Shown here one piece after another: positions 8,241 through 17,506 of a stretch of 64,000 nucleotides of DNA (position 1 is the first letter of the stretch; each line of letters starts with the position of its first letter). Both the position numbers and the translations under genes were made by a program. The notes under the pieces were generated by a model. That model was not told the DNA's origin and made no database searches. It worked only from the letters and a program-made list of their open reading frames with translations. Origin of the DNA: Prevotellaceae bacterium HUN156 (GTDB taxonomy: Bacteria; Bacteroidota; Bacteroidia; Bacteroidales; Bacteroidaceae); contig FPIT01000006.1 of assembly GCA_900119285.1 (NCBI GenBank), forward strand, positions 53,368 through 117,367, in the 5' to 3' direction.

Positions 8241-9119
8241 TTACTTCTCAAACGTAAAATTGCGTGAGCCAATCATATTACCATCAACAAAGATGCTGAC
8301 GTTATATGAACCACCAGGCAATGTCTCATTGATAATCCAAGAAGCTGATACGGGAGTTTCCTCACCAGAGTAGTCGATAGAGCGCTTCATGGTATATGCC
8401 AACTGACGATCCTCATAGGAGAATGAACCGCCACCATTGAGCACTTCACCCATTGGAGTAGTAACACGGATGTAAATCTCACGTGTACCATTATCTGCTG
8501 TTACATTGCGAGCAATATTGAAGGATACGAGAAGAGAACGAGCCTTCTTCATCGTCTTATTATTCTTATTCTTCTTATTCAGCGGAGTCAGTGAAATATT
8601 AGTAGCATTCAGCTGAGAAGCGATAGCCACCTTCTCTGACAGTGTCATATTACTTGAAGCCAGAGCCTGATTCTGCTGACTGGCGATATCCAATTCAGAA
8701 CGTACACGACTATTCTCGTTCATCAGTGCTGCATTCAACTGGTTCAGTGAGTCAATCTGCAGTACATAGCTACGCAGAACGGCACGAACAGTTGCCAGCT
8801 CTTTCTTCAGACGAGTAATCTCGGCAGCATCCTCAGCCTTGGTGTGGCGCAACTCTTCCAGCAGTTGCTGTGTGCGCTCCTGCTCACGAGTCAGCTGAGC
8901 AACGATGGAGTCATTGTTGATGCGTGTCTTCATCTCGCTGTACTGGTCAGCGAACTGCTGATACTCATTTTCCATCTCTTGTTTTTCCAAGACAGCCAGC
9001 TCCTGCATATCCTTGTTCGCTTGTTTCTCCTGACTAAGATTATAACCAAGATAAGCGACACCGGCTACAAGCAGGGCAATGACGGCCACCAAAGGGCCCA
9101 CAATTTTCTTATTATTCAT
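8241..9119 (-). CDS. Coiled-coil membrane protein of the exporter operon, unknown family
   Basis: 292 residues: a short cytoplasmic tip, one membrane helix (about 7-27, IVGPLVAVIALLVAGVAYLGY), a coiled coil to about residue 165, a Lys/Asn-rich link (NKKNKNNKTMKKARS) and a C-terminal beta-rich domain (about 190-292) ending NVSIFVDGNMIGSRNFTFEK. I do not know a function. It is the first gene of the operon, 6 bases before tolC, so it may be an assembly or scaffolding factor for the exporter; this is inference from position only. Confidence 0.75.
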   Translation of the reverse strand: MNNKKIVGPLVAVIALLVAGVAYLGYNLSQEKQANKDMQELAVLEKQEMENEYQQFADQYSEMKTRINNDSIVAQLTREQERTQQLLEELRHTKAEDAAEITRLKKELATVRAVLRSYVLQIDSLNQLNAALMNENSRVRSELDIASQQNQALASSNMTLSEKVAIASQLNATNISLTPLNKKNKNNKTMKKARSLLVSFNIARNVTADNGTREIYIRVTTPMGEVLNGGGSFSYEDRQLAYTMKRSIDYSGEETPVSASWIINETLPGGSYNVSIFVDGNMIGSRNFTFEK

Positions 9120-9157
9120 ATACGTATCAATAAATATTTATTTGCAAAATGATGCTG

Positions 9158-9188
9158 CAAAGGTAAACTTTTTCTACGAAACACCAAA
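9158..9188 (-). promoter_or_regulatory. Promoter of the exporter operon
   Basis: On the minus strand TTTG (9185-9188), 19 bases, then TACCTTTG (9158-9165). It lies about 39 bases before the first ATG and is back to back with the cydAB promoter. Confidence 0.8.
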
Positions 9189-9194
9189 AAAAAC

Positions 9195-9225
9195 TTGTTC
9201 GTTTTGAATTTATTTACTATATTTG
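9195..9225 (+). promoter_or_regulatory. Promoter of the DUF4492-cydAB operon
   Basis: TTG (9195-9197), 20 bases, TATATTTG (9218-9225). It is followed by an AAGGGAG ribosome binding site before the ATG at 9257. The two divergent promoters are separated by only 6 bases, so a regulator bound here could affect both. Confidence 0.8.
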
Positions 9226-9256
9226 CAACAATATTAACGCTAAAGGGAGTACACCT

Positions 9257-9472
9257 ATGGGGATAAGAAGATGGCTTTACAAGGTCTACGACCTCTACAG
9301 AGACGGATTTCGCCACATGACACTTGGGCGCACGCTCTGGGCAATCATTCTGATTAAGCTATTCATCATCTTTGTCATCCTGAAGGTATTTTTCTTTCCC
9401 AACTTCATTCATCAACACGCAGAAGAAGGGCGGGAAGCGGAATTCGTAGCCACTAAAATCTTAAAACAATAA
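9257..9472 (+). CDS. DUF4492 single-span membrane protein upstream of cydAB
   Basis: 71 residues with one strong membrane helix (about 27-47, LWAIILIKLFIIFVILKVFFF) after a basic amphipathic N-terminus (MGIRRWLYKVYDLYRDGFRH). This family is regularly encoded directly before cytochrome bd genes in Bacteroidales. The next gene begins 7 bases later. Size and context resemble CydX-type small subunits of bd oxidases, but there is no sequence identity I can point to, so that role is a hypothesis. Confidence 0.85.
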   Translation: MGIRRWLYKVYDLYRDGFRHMTLGRTLWAIILIKLFIIFVILKVFFFPNFIHQHAEEGREAEFVATKILKQ

Positions 9473-9479
9473 AATTACT

Positions 9480-11099
9480 ATGAGTGACATCTTATTAAGC
9501 ATTGACACCAGTTCTATCGACTGGGCGAGAGCACAATTTGCACTGACAGCCATCTACCACTGGCTCTTTGTGCCGCTGACGCTCGGGCTGGCAGTCATTA
9601 TGGGTATTGCCGAAACCCGTTGGTATCTCGCTAAGAAGAAGAGCGAACGCAACGGAACACCTGTCGATCCTTTCTGGCGCGACACAGCACAGTTCTGGCA
9701 AAAGCTATTCGGTATCAACTTTGCCATGGGTGTGGCAACAGGTATCATACTGGAATTTGAGTTTGGCACCAACTGGTCCAACTACTCCTGGTTTGTAGGC
9801 GACATCTTTGGTGCGCCTCTTGCCATTGAGGGCATCGTAGCCTTCTTCATGGAGTCCACCTTCGTTGCCGTTATGTTCTTCGGATGGAAGAAGGTATCAT
9901 CTGGTTTCCACCTAGCATCTACATGGCTCACCGGACTGGGTGCCACCATCTCTGCATGGTGGATTCTTGTGGCCAATGCATGGATGCAGCATCCTGTGGG
10001 GTGTGAGTTCAATCCTGACACGATGCGCAATGAGATGGTTTCCTTCTTCGATGTCGCTCTGTCGCCGTTTGCTGTCGACAAGTTCTGTCACACTGTTATC
10101 TCTGCTTGGATTATCGGAGCCGTCTTCACGTTTGCCGTATGTTGCTGGTATCTGATGCACAAGCGCGAAACGCGACTTGCCACAGAGAGTATCAAGATAG
10201 CAGCCATCGTAGGCCTCATAGCATCGTTGGGCGCTGGCATAACGGGACATAAGTCTGCACAGAGCGTTGCCCAGCATCAACCCATGAAGTTGGCTGCCAT
10301 GGAATCATTATGTCATGGAGGCATCGATCAGGGGCTAACCATTATTCCTGGTATAGAACTACCTTATGCCCTATCCTTCATGGCCACCAACGACATCCAC
10401 GGCTATGTGCCTGGCATCAAGGCCATCCTGAATGGTTACACCAAGCCTGACGGCACCGAAGAGCCGTCTGTTGACGAGAAAATCATACGCGGCAAGCGAG
10501 CCATTAAGGCACTTGCAGCCTATCGTCAGGCAAAAACCGAAGGTGCCAGCGACGAGGAGCTCACCTCTCATCTCTCAGTTCTCACCTCTAATATGCCTTA
10601 CTTCGGCTATGGTTATGTGAAAGACAAGCATGATCTGGTGCCTAATGTCCCTATCAACTTCTGGGCCTTCCGTTTCATGGTTGGCATAGGATGCATCTTC
10701 ATTCTCTTCTTTGGCACCATGACGATACTGGCGTTCAACATTCCATTCGTTTCCGTTACGACACGCCGACTGATGGCCTTTTTCCGCTTGATACCTAAGA
10801 GCAATGTAGAGAGTTACAACATTTCAGGACTACCCTCTTGGCACTATTGGATAGCCATTCATCTGCTGCCGTTGGCATATCTCGCCTCTGAAAGCGGATG
10901 GATTGTCGCCGAGATGGGACGTCAGCCGTGGACTATCCAAGACATGTTGCCTACATGGGTAGCGGTCAGCGACATTGAAGGAAGTTCTGTAGCCATCACC
11001 TTCTTCCTTTTCTTATTCCTCTTCACCTTGATGCTGGCAGTGGAAATCTGCATCCTGATAAAGCAGATTAAGAAAGGACCGGAATATTCCAATGCTTAA
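9480..11099 (+). CDS. cydA: Cytochrome bd ubiquinol oxidase subunit I
   Basis: 539 residues. CydA carries hemes b558, b595 and d and reduces oxygen to water with quinol, giving microaerobic respiration and oxygen scavenging. Visible marks: the N-terminal helix with the heme ligand His (YHWLFVPLTLG, about residue 27), EFEFGTNWSNYSWFVGDIFGAPLAIEG, a Q-loop region (about 250-370) and the diagnostic GWIVAEMGRQPW near 480. In the Q-loop, LTSHLSVLTSNM is encoded by four 7-base repeats (10561-10588), which look like an in-frame insertion. It forms an operon with cydB 53 bases downstream. Confidence 0.97.
   Translation: MSDILLSIDTSSIDWARAQFALTAIYHWLFVPLTLGLAVIMGIAETRWYLAKKKSERNGTPVDPFWRDTAQFWQKLFGINFAMGVATGIILEFEFGTNWSNYSWFVGDIFGAPLAIEGIVAFFMESTFVAVMFFGWKKVSSGFHLASTWLTGLGATISAWWILVANAWMQHPVGCEFNPDTMRNEMVSFFDVALSPFAVDKFCHTVISAWIIGAVFTFAVCCWYLMHKRETRLATESIKIAAIVGLIASLGAGITGHKSAQSVAQHQPMKLAAMESLCHGGIDQGLTIIPGIELPYALSFMATNDIHGYVPGIKAILNGYTKPDGTEEPSVDEKIIRGKRAIKALAAYRQAKTEGASDEELTSHLSVLTSNMPYFGYGYVKDKHDLVPNVPINFWAFRFMVGIGCIFILFFGTMTILAFNIPFVSVTTRRLMAFFRLIPKSNVESYNISGLPSWHYWIAIHLLPLAYLASESGWIVAEMGRQPWTIQDMLPTWVAVSDIEGSSVAITFFLFLFLFTLMLAVEICILIKQIKKGPEYSNA
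10561..10588 (+). repeat. Heptamer repeat array inside cydA (4 units)
   Basis: Units TCACCTC, TCATCTC, TCAGTTC, TCACCTC in exact 7-base phase on the coding strand. They encode the Ser/Leu/Thr-rich stretch of the Q-loop. Member of the dispersed heptamer family. Confidence 0.75.
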
Positions 11100-11126
11100 T
11101 TGAGCCTGCGCATGAAGTAATCATAA

Positions 11127-11147
11127 AGTTCAATGTTTAAAGTTCAA
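11127..11147 (+). repeat. Heptamer repeats between cydA and cydB (3 units)
   Basis: AGTTCAA, TGTTTAA, AGTTCAA, in 7-base phase, ending 5 bases before the cydB ATG. They occupy the place of the cydB ribosome binding site. Confidence 0.7.
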
Positions 11148-11152
11148 AGTAT

Positions 11153-12373
11153 ATGACCTACTCTTTCCTACAACAATATTGGTGGTTTCTAATATCACTG
11201 CTGGCAGCCTTGCTCGTTTTCCTGATGTTTGTACAAGGAGCCAACTCGCTAATTGGTTCATTGGGAAGTACACCAGAAAAGCGACGACTTGTCATCAATT
11301 CCACTGGTCGCAAGTGGGAGTTCACCTTTACCACACTAGTTACTTTTGGTGGTGCCTTCTTTGCATCCTTCCCCCTATTCTATAGCACCAGTTTTGGCGG
11401 TGCCTATTGGCTGTGGATGATTATCCTGTTCACTTTTGTGCTGCAGGCTGTGAGCTATGAGTTTCAGAATAAGCTCGGTAATTTTCTCGGTCCAAAGACC
11501 TTTCAATGGTTCCTCATCATCAATGGCCTTGTCGGCCCACTCCTTTTAGGCGGTGCCGTTGCCACCTTCTTTGAGGGCAGCAACTTCATCATTGAAAAAG
11601 GCAATCTTGTTACCTCCCAGCTTCCCCCTCTCGACTCTCAACTTTCAACTCTCACCTCTCAACTTGACTTAACTCCTGTTATCTCGCGTTGGGCCAATGG
11701 CTCGCATGGCCTTGATGCCTTATTGAATCCATGGGTATTGATATTCGGACTGGCAGTTATGTTTCTAGCAAGAGTGCTGGGCATTCTATATATTATAAAT
11801 AATGTCAGAGACAAAGACATCCGCGCTCGTGGCAGCAAACAACTGATTTACGCTGCCGCACCCTTCCTCATTCTCTTTCTAACCTATCTGCTACACCTTC
11901 TGTTAAAAGACGGTTATGCTTACGATGAGGCAGGTTATATCTATATGGAGCCCTACAAGTATCTTCACAACTTCCTCGCGCTATGTCCGCTTGCCCTACT
12001 CTTCCTCTTTGGCGTTGTCCTAGTGCTATGGGGCATCATCACAGAATATTTGCGAGGCAGAGGATTCTTCGCTCTTCGTTCCTCACTTTTCGCTTTAAAA
12101 GGTATCTGGTATGCTGGCATCGGAACCGTGCTCACGGTGTTATGCCTGCTGCTCTGTGCCGGATGGAACCACACGGCCTACTATCCCTCCACTGCAGATT
12201 TGCAGTCGTCGCTGACCATTCAGAATTCTTGCAGCAGTGAGTTTACACTCAATACGATGTTCTATGTTTCTCTGCTCATTCCTTTCGTCATGGCATATAT
12301 CATTTATGCTTGGCGGGCTATCGACAAGAAAAAGCTCGATAAGTCTGAGCTCTACGAGGATCATTCTTATTAG
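11153..12373 (+). CDS. cydB: Cytochrome bd ubiquinol oxidase subunit II
   Basis: 406 residues, multi-span partner of CydA. Recognisable parts are the N-terminal helix and the loop FVQGANSLIGSLGSTPEKRRLVINSTGRKWEFTFTTLVTFGGAFFASFPLFYSTSFGGAYW. Between helices, residues about 156-173 (LPPLDSQLSTLTSQLDLT) are encoded by a five-unit heptamer array (11628-11662), an extra-looking, low-complexity stretch. A strong terminator follows. Confidence 0.96.
   Translation: MTYSFLQQYWWFLISLLAALLVFLMFVQGANSLIGSLGSTPEKRRLVINSTGRKWEFTFTTLVTFGGAFFASFPLFYSTSFGGAYWLWMIILFTFVLQAVSYEFQNKLGNFLGPKTFQWFLIINGLVGPLLLGGAVATFFEGSNFIIEKGNLVTSQLPPLDSQLSTLTSQLDLTPVISRWANGSHGLDALLNPWVLIFGLAVMFLARVLGILYIINNVRDKDIRARGSKQLIYAAAPFLILFLTYLLHLLLKDGYAYDEAGYIYMEPYKYLHNFLALCPLALLFLFGVVLVLWGIITEYLRGRGFFALRSSLFALKGIWYAGIGTVLTVLCLLLCAGWNHTAYYPSTADLQSSLTIQNSCSSEFTLNTMFYVSLLIPFVMAYIIYAWRAIDKKKLDKSELYEDHSY
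11628..11662 (+). repeat. Heptamer repeat array inside cydB (5 units)
   Basis: CTCTCGA, CTCTCAA, CTTTCAA, CTCTCAC, CTCTCAA without interruption. The pyrimidine-rich strand is the coding strand, as in cydA. Confidence 0.8.
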
Positions 12374-12396
12374 GTTTTATTACACCTATATATTAT

Positions 12397-12436
12397 AAGC
12401 GGCTATCTATTGTGGAAAGATAGCCGCTTATCTTTT
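12397..12436 (+). terminator. Intrinsic terminator after cydB
   Basis: Twelve-pair stem: AAGCGGCTATCT (12397-12408) with AGATAGCCGCTT (12418-12429), followed by ATCTTTTT. Confidence 0.9.
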
Positions 12437-12468
12437 TGCGTACAATTCTAATATTTTATTCATTTTCG

Positions 12469-12500
12469 TTGCATATTTCAAATAAATTATTGTATTTTTG
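12469..12500 (+). promoter_or_regulatory. Promoter of the large secreted protein gene
   Basis: TTG (12469-12471), 21 bases, TATTTTTG (12493-12500), about 50 bases before the chosen ATG at 12553. This supports starting the gene there and not at the earlier in-frame ATG at 12436, which precedes the promoter. Confidence 0.75.
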
Positions 12501-12552
12501 CACCCGAATTTTTAAAATTAAAACATACAAAATCTTTAATCATTACTTAACT

Positions 12553-15500
12553 ATGGGTAAAAAGAAGTTTTTGGGAATTATGCTAGCAGCTTTTCTGTTA
12601 GCCCTTCCAAGTCATGCTCAGCAGGCTGCCAAGAAAAAGACGAAGGCAACAGCTGAGTGGTTCACAACACCACAACCTTTGACGCAGGAGTCGGTCAAAG
12701 CTGCCAAAGCCGCGAAGGCAAAGGCCGCCAAGACGAAGCGTCCGTTGAAAACACCAGAGACTACAGGAGAAGTAGTTGATGAACATGGCATCATCACTAG
12801 TCCGGCTGCAGGTGTAGAGAAAACCTATGTACGCACAGGTCAATGCTACATTTCTCAGTCTCAGACGGTAAAGCAGATGGAACAGAGCGGTACCATCACT
12901 ATTGTGGAGTGTAGCGATGGCACTGTTTACATCAAGGACATCATTGCCTATAATCCATGTGGTACATGGGTAAAAGGTACTAAGGAAGGTAACACCATTA
13001 CCATTCCTACCATGCAGCCTCTGATTTATATCGGAAGCAAAGGTGCCAACGCCAGCATCAAATGGGGTATAAAATATCCCAATGGAACCTATGCAGTCAA
13101 AGCCGACCAAAGTGAGCCATTCACCTTTACCATTGAGGGTAACTCTATCATTCAGCAGAACACAAATGCCAATTTCTTTATGGGACAGTTCTACGACAAT
13201 GACAACAGTTTCTCTCGCTATGGTATTTATAATACCGTATGGACAGAATTCATTGTTCCCACTCAAATTGATGACCTACCCTACATTCCCTCTTTCACAG
13301 ATTTGTTAGATCAGAGTTCATTCACCATTATCAATGCCAACAATGACGGTGACCTTTACACATGGTCTTTCCCCTCATCTTCTGACTATGCCAGATATCA
13401 CTACAACAACTATGCCGTGGCTGACGACTGGCTCATCACACCGGGTATCAAGCTGGAGGCTGGCAAGGCTTATCGCTTCGCCATCGACACATGGGCATCT
13501 TACTTTGATGAGCGCGTAGAGGTGAAGATGGGAACAGACAAGACGGCTGAGGCAATGACCGTACCTGTTATTGCTTCTACCGACGTGACATGGAGAGATG
13601 ACGACAAGCACTGCTTGGAGAACAAGCTCATCACCGTGGATGAGGATGGTTACTACTATTTCGGTATTCATGCTATCTCGGATGAAGGTCAATATTTCTT
13701 GTATGTCAACAATCTGATTGTAGAGGTGAGTGCCGATCTGCAGGCTCCTACTACGGTTGACGACCTGACGGTGGTTCCCTCAACGGGTAAGTTGGCTGCC
13801 ACCATCAGCTTCAAGGCTCCTACCAAGAATGTGAAGGGAGAGGACCTGACGGGCAACCTGACACAGATTGAGATTCTGCGTAATGGCGAGGTCATCAAGA
13901 CCTTTGAGAATGTAGTTCCGGGCAGCGAGCTCAGCTATGTTGACGAGGACGAGGCGCTGACCATCGGCAACTATTCTTATCAGGTGATTGCTTACAACGA
14001 CAAGGGTAAGGGTATGACGAGCGATGCTGTCGTGGCTTATCTCTCTAACATTGCAGAGGTTCCTTATGTCGTTGACTTCTCTACTCGCGATGCTTTCGAG
14101 AGCTGCCAGGTGATTGATGCCAACGGCGATAACTACACATGGAAGTGGGAAGATGCTGCGCACAATGCTTACTACGAGCACAACGACAACTTTGCCGGTG
14201 ACGACTATCTGGTTTCTCAGCCTATCCACTTGGAGGGAGGCAAGCACTATGTCGTAACTGCCAACCTCAATGCCTTTGATGAGGAACAGCCCGAGCGCTT
14301 CGAGGTGGTACTGGGCAGAAAGGCAGAAGCAGGCAGTCTGACGATGAAGCTCATCCAGCCTACAGAGATTACTTCTCGCTTTGCTGCTGACTATTCTGCA
14401 GAGTTCACAGTTCCTGTAGAGGGCAATTACTATATTGCCATCCACGCTATCAGCGATCAGGACATGTACTATCTGGTGGCTCACAGCCTGTCAGTAACCA
14501 AGGGCGTAGAGCCTATGGCTCCTGCTGCGGTAGAGAACTTCACCGCTACTGCTGGTGCCCAGGCTGCACTGGAGGTAAATCTTGCCTTCACTGCTCCTAC
14601 CACGACGGCCAACGCCTCTGAACTGAGTGGCGACATGAGCATCGACATCTATCGCGATGAGATTCTGGTAAAGACCTTTGAGAATGTGGCTCCTGGCACA
14701 GCGCTCACCTGGAAGGACGAGAACGTAGGTAATGGTAAGACCTATACCTATCAGATTATCCCAAGCAATGGCGAGGGGGCTGGTGAGAAGAGCGAAAAGG
14801 TATCAGTATATGTTGGTTACGATGTTCCTGCCAGCGTAGAAGGTGCTGCCGTACAAGACCGTTTCTCTAATGTATATTTCTCTTGGAATGGTGTAGGCAC
14901 TACTGGTCCTAACGGTGCTTATGTAGATCCTGCTCAGGTAACCTACAAGGCATGGACTGTAAACATTGAGACCTATCAGGGCATGCAGTTCCCCGTACTG
15001 AACCAACAGATTGGTGAGGCTACAGGTAAGACCAACCTCGAAGTGGCTTACAACACACTGCAAGGCAATCAGGGCTATCAGTATTTTGCTATCCAGCCCA
15101 CCAACATCAGCGGTGCTGGCGAGGAAGAATACGTAGCGCTCTTGACAGGTAAGCCCTATGAGTTGCCATTCCTCGAGAGTTTCACTGACAACAACCTGCA
15201 TTATTTCTGGGAGACAGAGAACGCTCGTCTGCTAACATCAGAAGATGCTAGCGATGGCGACGGTGCTGCTGTAGAAATCCTGGCCAAGCAGACGGGTGGT
15301 GTATTCTTCGAGTCTGGTAAGATTAACATCAAGGATATCACGAATCCCGCCATCATATTCGACGCAAAGGGTACTGGTGTTAGAGCACTGACTGTTTACG
15401 TATCGAAGGATGGTGGTGACTATCAGATACTGCAGACTGCTCAGCTCAGCGGTACTTACAACACCTTCCAGATGCCTTTGACGGAGGTACAGGATGCCGA

Positions 15501-16839
15501 ACAGTTTATCCGTTTCAAGTTCAAGGGTATGTATATGACTCCTAGCGAGGTGAACGTTTCAGGCAACCTTGTGTCAAAGGGCAACTATGTAACACTGGAT
15601 GCCATCCGCATTCTCGACCTCTATGAACACGACCTTGAAGTATCAATGGAGGCTCCTGCTAGCATCGTTGCTGGTAATACAGCTAAGGTGAAGATGACTA
15701 TCAAGAACAATGCCGAGAATGCTGCTACTGGCTTCACACTGAAGCTCACAGCAGGCAACAAGGTGATTCTTAACAAGACCTACGAGGAGGACCTGGATGG
15801 TTTCGCTACGCTGAAAGCGGAGGCAGACTTCGCAACTACGGTATTCGACGAGGCTGGTGCCGTAACCCTCAAGGCTGAGGTTATCTACGACAACGACCTG
15901 AATCCTGACAACAACGCACAGGAGGCTATCATCACCGTACAGAACCCTGAAGTGGCTGCTCCTGAGAATCTGAAAGCTCAGCAGGATGGCAAGACCGTAA
16001 CCCTGTCATGGACGACTCCTACCACCATCTTTAACAGCACGATTACCGAGAACTTTGAGGATGGCATGGGCGAGTTTACCACGATAGATGCTGATGGCGA
16101 TGGCGACGACTGGATACATCATATCAATATTGCTGGTGAGGAAGGTGGATTTACTACCACTTCTGGTGATGGTTGCGTATATTCTGAGAGCTATAGCAAC
16201 AACACTCGTACGGCGCTGACTCCCGACAACTGGCTGGTAACACCATTGGCTAAGTTGGATGGCACCTTCTCGTTCTGGGCATGTGGTCAAGACAGGCAAT
16301 ATCCTGCCGAGCACTTTGCCGTATTCGTTTCTACCACGAGTGCTACCGATCCTATGGCCTTCACACAGGTTTCTAACGAGTATGTAGCCACAAAGACGAT
16401 GACACAGTATAGCGTAGATTTGAGCGAGTATGCTGGTCAGAACGGTTATATTGCCATCCGTCACTTCAATGTTACCGACCAGTTTGTGCTGGTAGTTGAC
16501 GATGTAACCTATACTCCTGGCAATGCTACTCCTGTAAGCTACAACATCTATGTAGATGCTGCTGCAACAGGCAACACCGTAGAGAACGCTACCGAGCTGA
16601 AGGAACTGGCTCTGGGCAACCACGTATTTGCTGTGACTGCTGTCTATGCCAACGGTATGGAGTCGAAGCCTGCCACTACTTCTCTCGAGGTGGTTACTGC
16701 CATCAACGAGATTCTGAACAGTGGCAAGTCGTTCACCATTTATACACTGGACGGTAAGCTCATCAGCAATCAGGCTACCAGTCTGGAAGGCTTGAAGGGT
16801 GCCTATATCGTTAACAACAAGAAGGTAGTGCTGAAGTAA
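12553..16839 (+). CDS. Large secreted multidomain protein, cleaved-adhesin-like with a T9SS-type tail
   Basis: 1428 residues from ATG 12553. It begins with a signal peptide (MGKKKFLGIMLAAFLLALPSHAQ). Three stretches look like choice-of-anchor J / cleaved adhesin beta-sandwich domains: around residues 260-400 (NNDGDLYTWSFPSS..DDWLITPGIKL), 510-660 (DANGDNYTWKWEDA..GDDYLVSQPIHL) and 1165-1320 (ITENFEDGMGEF..DNWLVTPLAKL). Fibronectin-III-like segments lie between them (for example APTTVDDLTVVPSTGKLAATISF). The last about 45 residues (FTIYTLDGKLISNQ..LKGAYIVNNKKVVLK) resemble a type IX secretion sorting domain. It probably acts at the cell surface or outside the cell in adhesion or binding; the ligand is unknown. 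A Lys/Ala-rich stretch follows the signal peptide (about 23-67). Confidence 0.85.
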   Translation: MGKKKFLGIMLAAFLLALPSHAQQAAKKKTKATAEWFTTPQPLTQESVKAAKAAKAKAAKTKRPLKTPETTGEVVDEHGIITSPAAGVEKTYVRTGQCYISQSQTVKQMEQSGTITIVECSDGTVYIKDIIAYNPCGTWVKGTKEGNTITIPTMQPLIYIGSKGANASIKWGIKYPNGTYAVKADQSEPFTFTIEGNSIIQQNTNANFFMGQFYDNDNSFSRYGIYNTVWTEFIVPTQIDDLPYIPSFTDLLDQSSFTIINANNDGDLYTWSFPSSSDYARYHYNNYAVADDWLITPGIKLEAGKAYRFAIDTWASYFDERVEVKMGTDKTAEAMTVPVIASTDVTWRDDDKHCLENKLITVDEDGYYYFGIHAISDEGQYFLYVNNLIVEVSADLQAPTTVDDLTVVPSTGKLAATISFKAPTKNVKGEDLTGNLTQIEILRNGEVIKTFENVVPGSELSYVDEDEALTIGNYSYQVIAYNDKGKGMTSDAVVAYLSNIAEVPYVVDFSTRDAFESCQVIDANGDNYTWKWEDAAHNAYYEHNDNFAGDDYLVSQPIHLEGGKHYVVTANLNAFDEEQPERFEVVLGRKAEAGSLTMKLIQPTEITSRFAADYSAEFTVPVEGNYYIAIHAISDQDMYYLVAHSLSVTKGVEPMAPAAVENFTATAGAQAALEVNLAFTAPTTTANASELSGDMSIDIYRDEILVKTFENVAPGTALTWKDENVGNGKTYTYQIIPSNGEGAGEKSEKVSVYVGYDVPASVEGAAVQDRFSNVYFSWNGVGTTGPNGAYVDPAQVTYKAWTVNIETYQGMQFPVLNQQIGEATGKTNLEVAYNTLQGNQGYQYFAIQPTNISGAGEEEYVALLTGKPYELPFLESFTDNNLHYFWETENARLLTSEDASDGDGAAVEILAKQTGGVFFESGKINIKDITNPAIIFDAKGTGVRALTVYVSKDGGDYQILQTAQLSGTYNTFQMPLTEVQDAEQFIRFKFKGMYMTPSEVNVSGNLVSKGNYVTLDAIRILDLYEHDLEVSMEAPASIVAGNTAKVKMTIKNNAENAATGFTLKLTAGNKVILNKTYEEDLDGFATLKAEADFATTVFDEAGAVTLKAEVIYDNDLNPDNNAQEAIITVQNPEVAAPENLKAQQDGKTVTLSWTTPTTIFNSTITENFEDGMGEFTTIDADGDGDDWIHHINIAGEEGGFTTTSGDGCVYSESYSNNTRTALTPDNWLVTPLAKLDGTFSFWACGQDRQYPAEHFAVFVSTTSATDPMAFTQVSNEYVATKTMTQYSVDLSEYAGQNGYIAIRHFNVTDQFVLVVDDVTYTPGNATPVSYNIYVDAAATGNTVENATELKELALGNHVFAVTAVYANGMESKPATTSLEVVTAINEILNSGKSFTIYTLDGKLISNQATSLEGLKGAYIVNNKKVVLK

Positions 16840-16854
16840 GCACTATCCTTATAA

Positions 16855-16889
16855 TAAAAAAGGAAGCAAAAAAACTGCTTCCTTTTTTT
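16855..16889 (+). terminator. Intrinsic terminator after the adhesin-like gene
   Basis: AAGGAAGC pairs with GCTTCCTT around AAAAAAACT, with A-rich and T-rich flanks, so it may serve both convergent genes. Confidence 0.85.
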
Positions 16890-16923
16890 ATTATCATTAA
16901 TCATTCGGAGGTACGGCTTTCAT

Positions 16924-17484
16924 TCACTCTGCAAGTGAATAAACATACCTCAAGTCGGGATGAGCAATGGTTTGCAACTTACCCGAGAACTGGGAGAGTA
17001 CGGGTTTGAGGTTGTCGGTCAGTCCATAACCACTCAGCTTCAACACCGCCTCTTTCATGGTCCATAGTCGGGTAAACACCAGTGCGGGATTGTCGCTCTG
17101 CAATATCTGCTCCATCTCCTCATCACTCATCGTATAACGTGCCAACGACTCACTATAGCGGTGGATAGTCTCTACATCGATACCTATGGGCTTATTGCTC
17201 AGCATACAGATTACAGCCTCGCGACAGTGGCTCATATTAAAATGGATGTCGGGATGGTCCACTATCGTGGGTTTGCCATGCTCACCATACGCAAAGATGG
17301 GTGGCTCTGTGATGCCATACTCCTCGCGCAGTCCTTGGCACAACAGCAGATAGGCAGCAGCACACTGCTTGCGCCCCAGTTCGTATTTGAACTTCAGGCA
17401 TTGCTCTCGGCGCTGTACAGACAGTAAGGGCAGCGCTTCGTCGAGCTCAAATTGTGCTAAGTTGTCATTTATATATATACTCAT
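16924..17484 (-). CDS. 4'-phosphopantetheinyl transferase superfamily protein
   Basis: 186 residues, a short Sfp/AcpT-type enzyme that would transfer phosphopantetheine from CoA to a carrier-protein serine. Diagnostic motifs are FAYGEHGKP (about 65), FNMSHCREAVICM (about 82), the Mg-binding IGIDVE (about 97-102) and FTRLWTMKEAVLKLSG (about 137), the WxxKEA signature. No carrier protein or synthase gene is nearby. The upstream gene on the same strand is the RecD-like helicase, separated by a REP-like hairpin. Confidence 0.9.
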   Translation of the reverse strand: MSIYINDNLAQFELDEALPLLSVQRREQCLKFKYELGRKQCAAAYLLLCQGLREEYGITEPPIFAYGEHGKPTIVDHPDIHFNMSHCREAVICMLSNKPIGIDVETIHRYSESLARYTMSDEEMEQILQSDNPALVFTRLWTMKEAVLKLSGYGLTDNLKPVLSQFSGKLQTIAHPDLRYVYSLAE

Positions 17485-17506
17485 AATTTATTGTTTTTGG
17501 TATTTG

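Noticed and set aside
12436..12552. N-terminal extension of the large adhesin-like protein
   Set aside because: The extra 39 codons include the promoter (12469-12500), and the signal peptide starts at the ATG at 12553.
12598..16623. Several long minus-strand ORFs inside the adhesin-like gene
   Set aside because: They are antisense shadows of a highly codon-biased gene, without start signals or recognisable domains.
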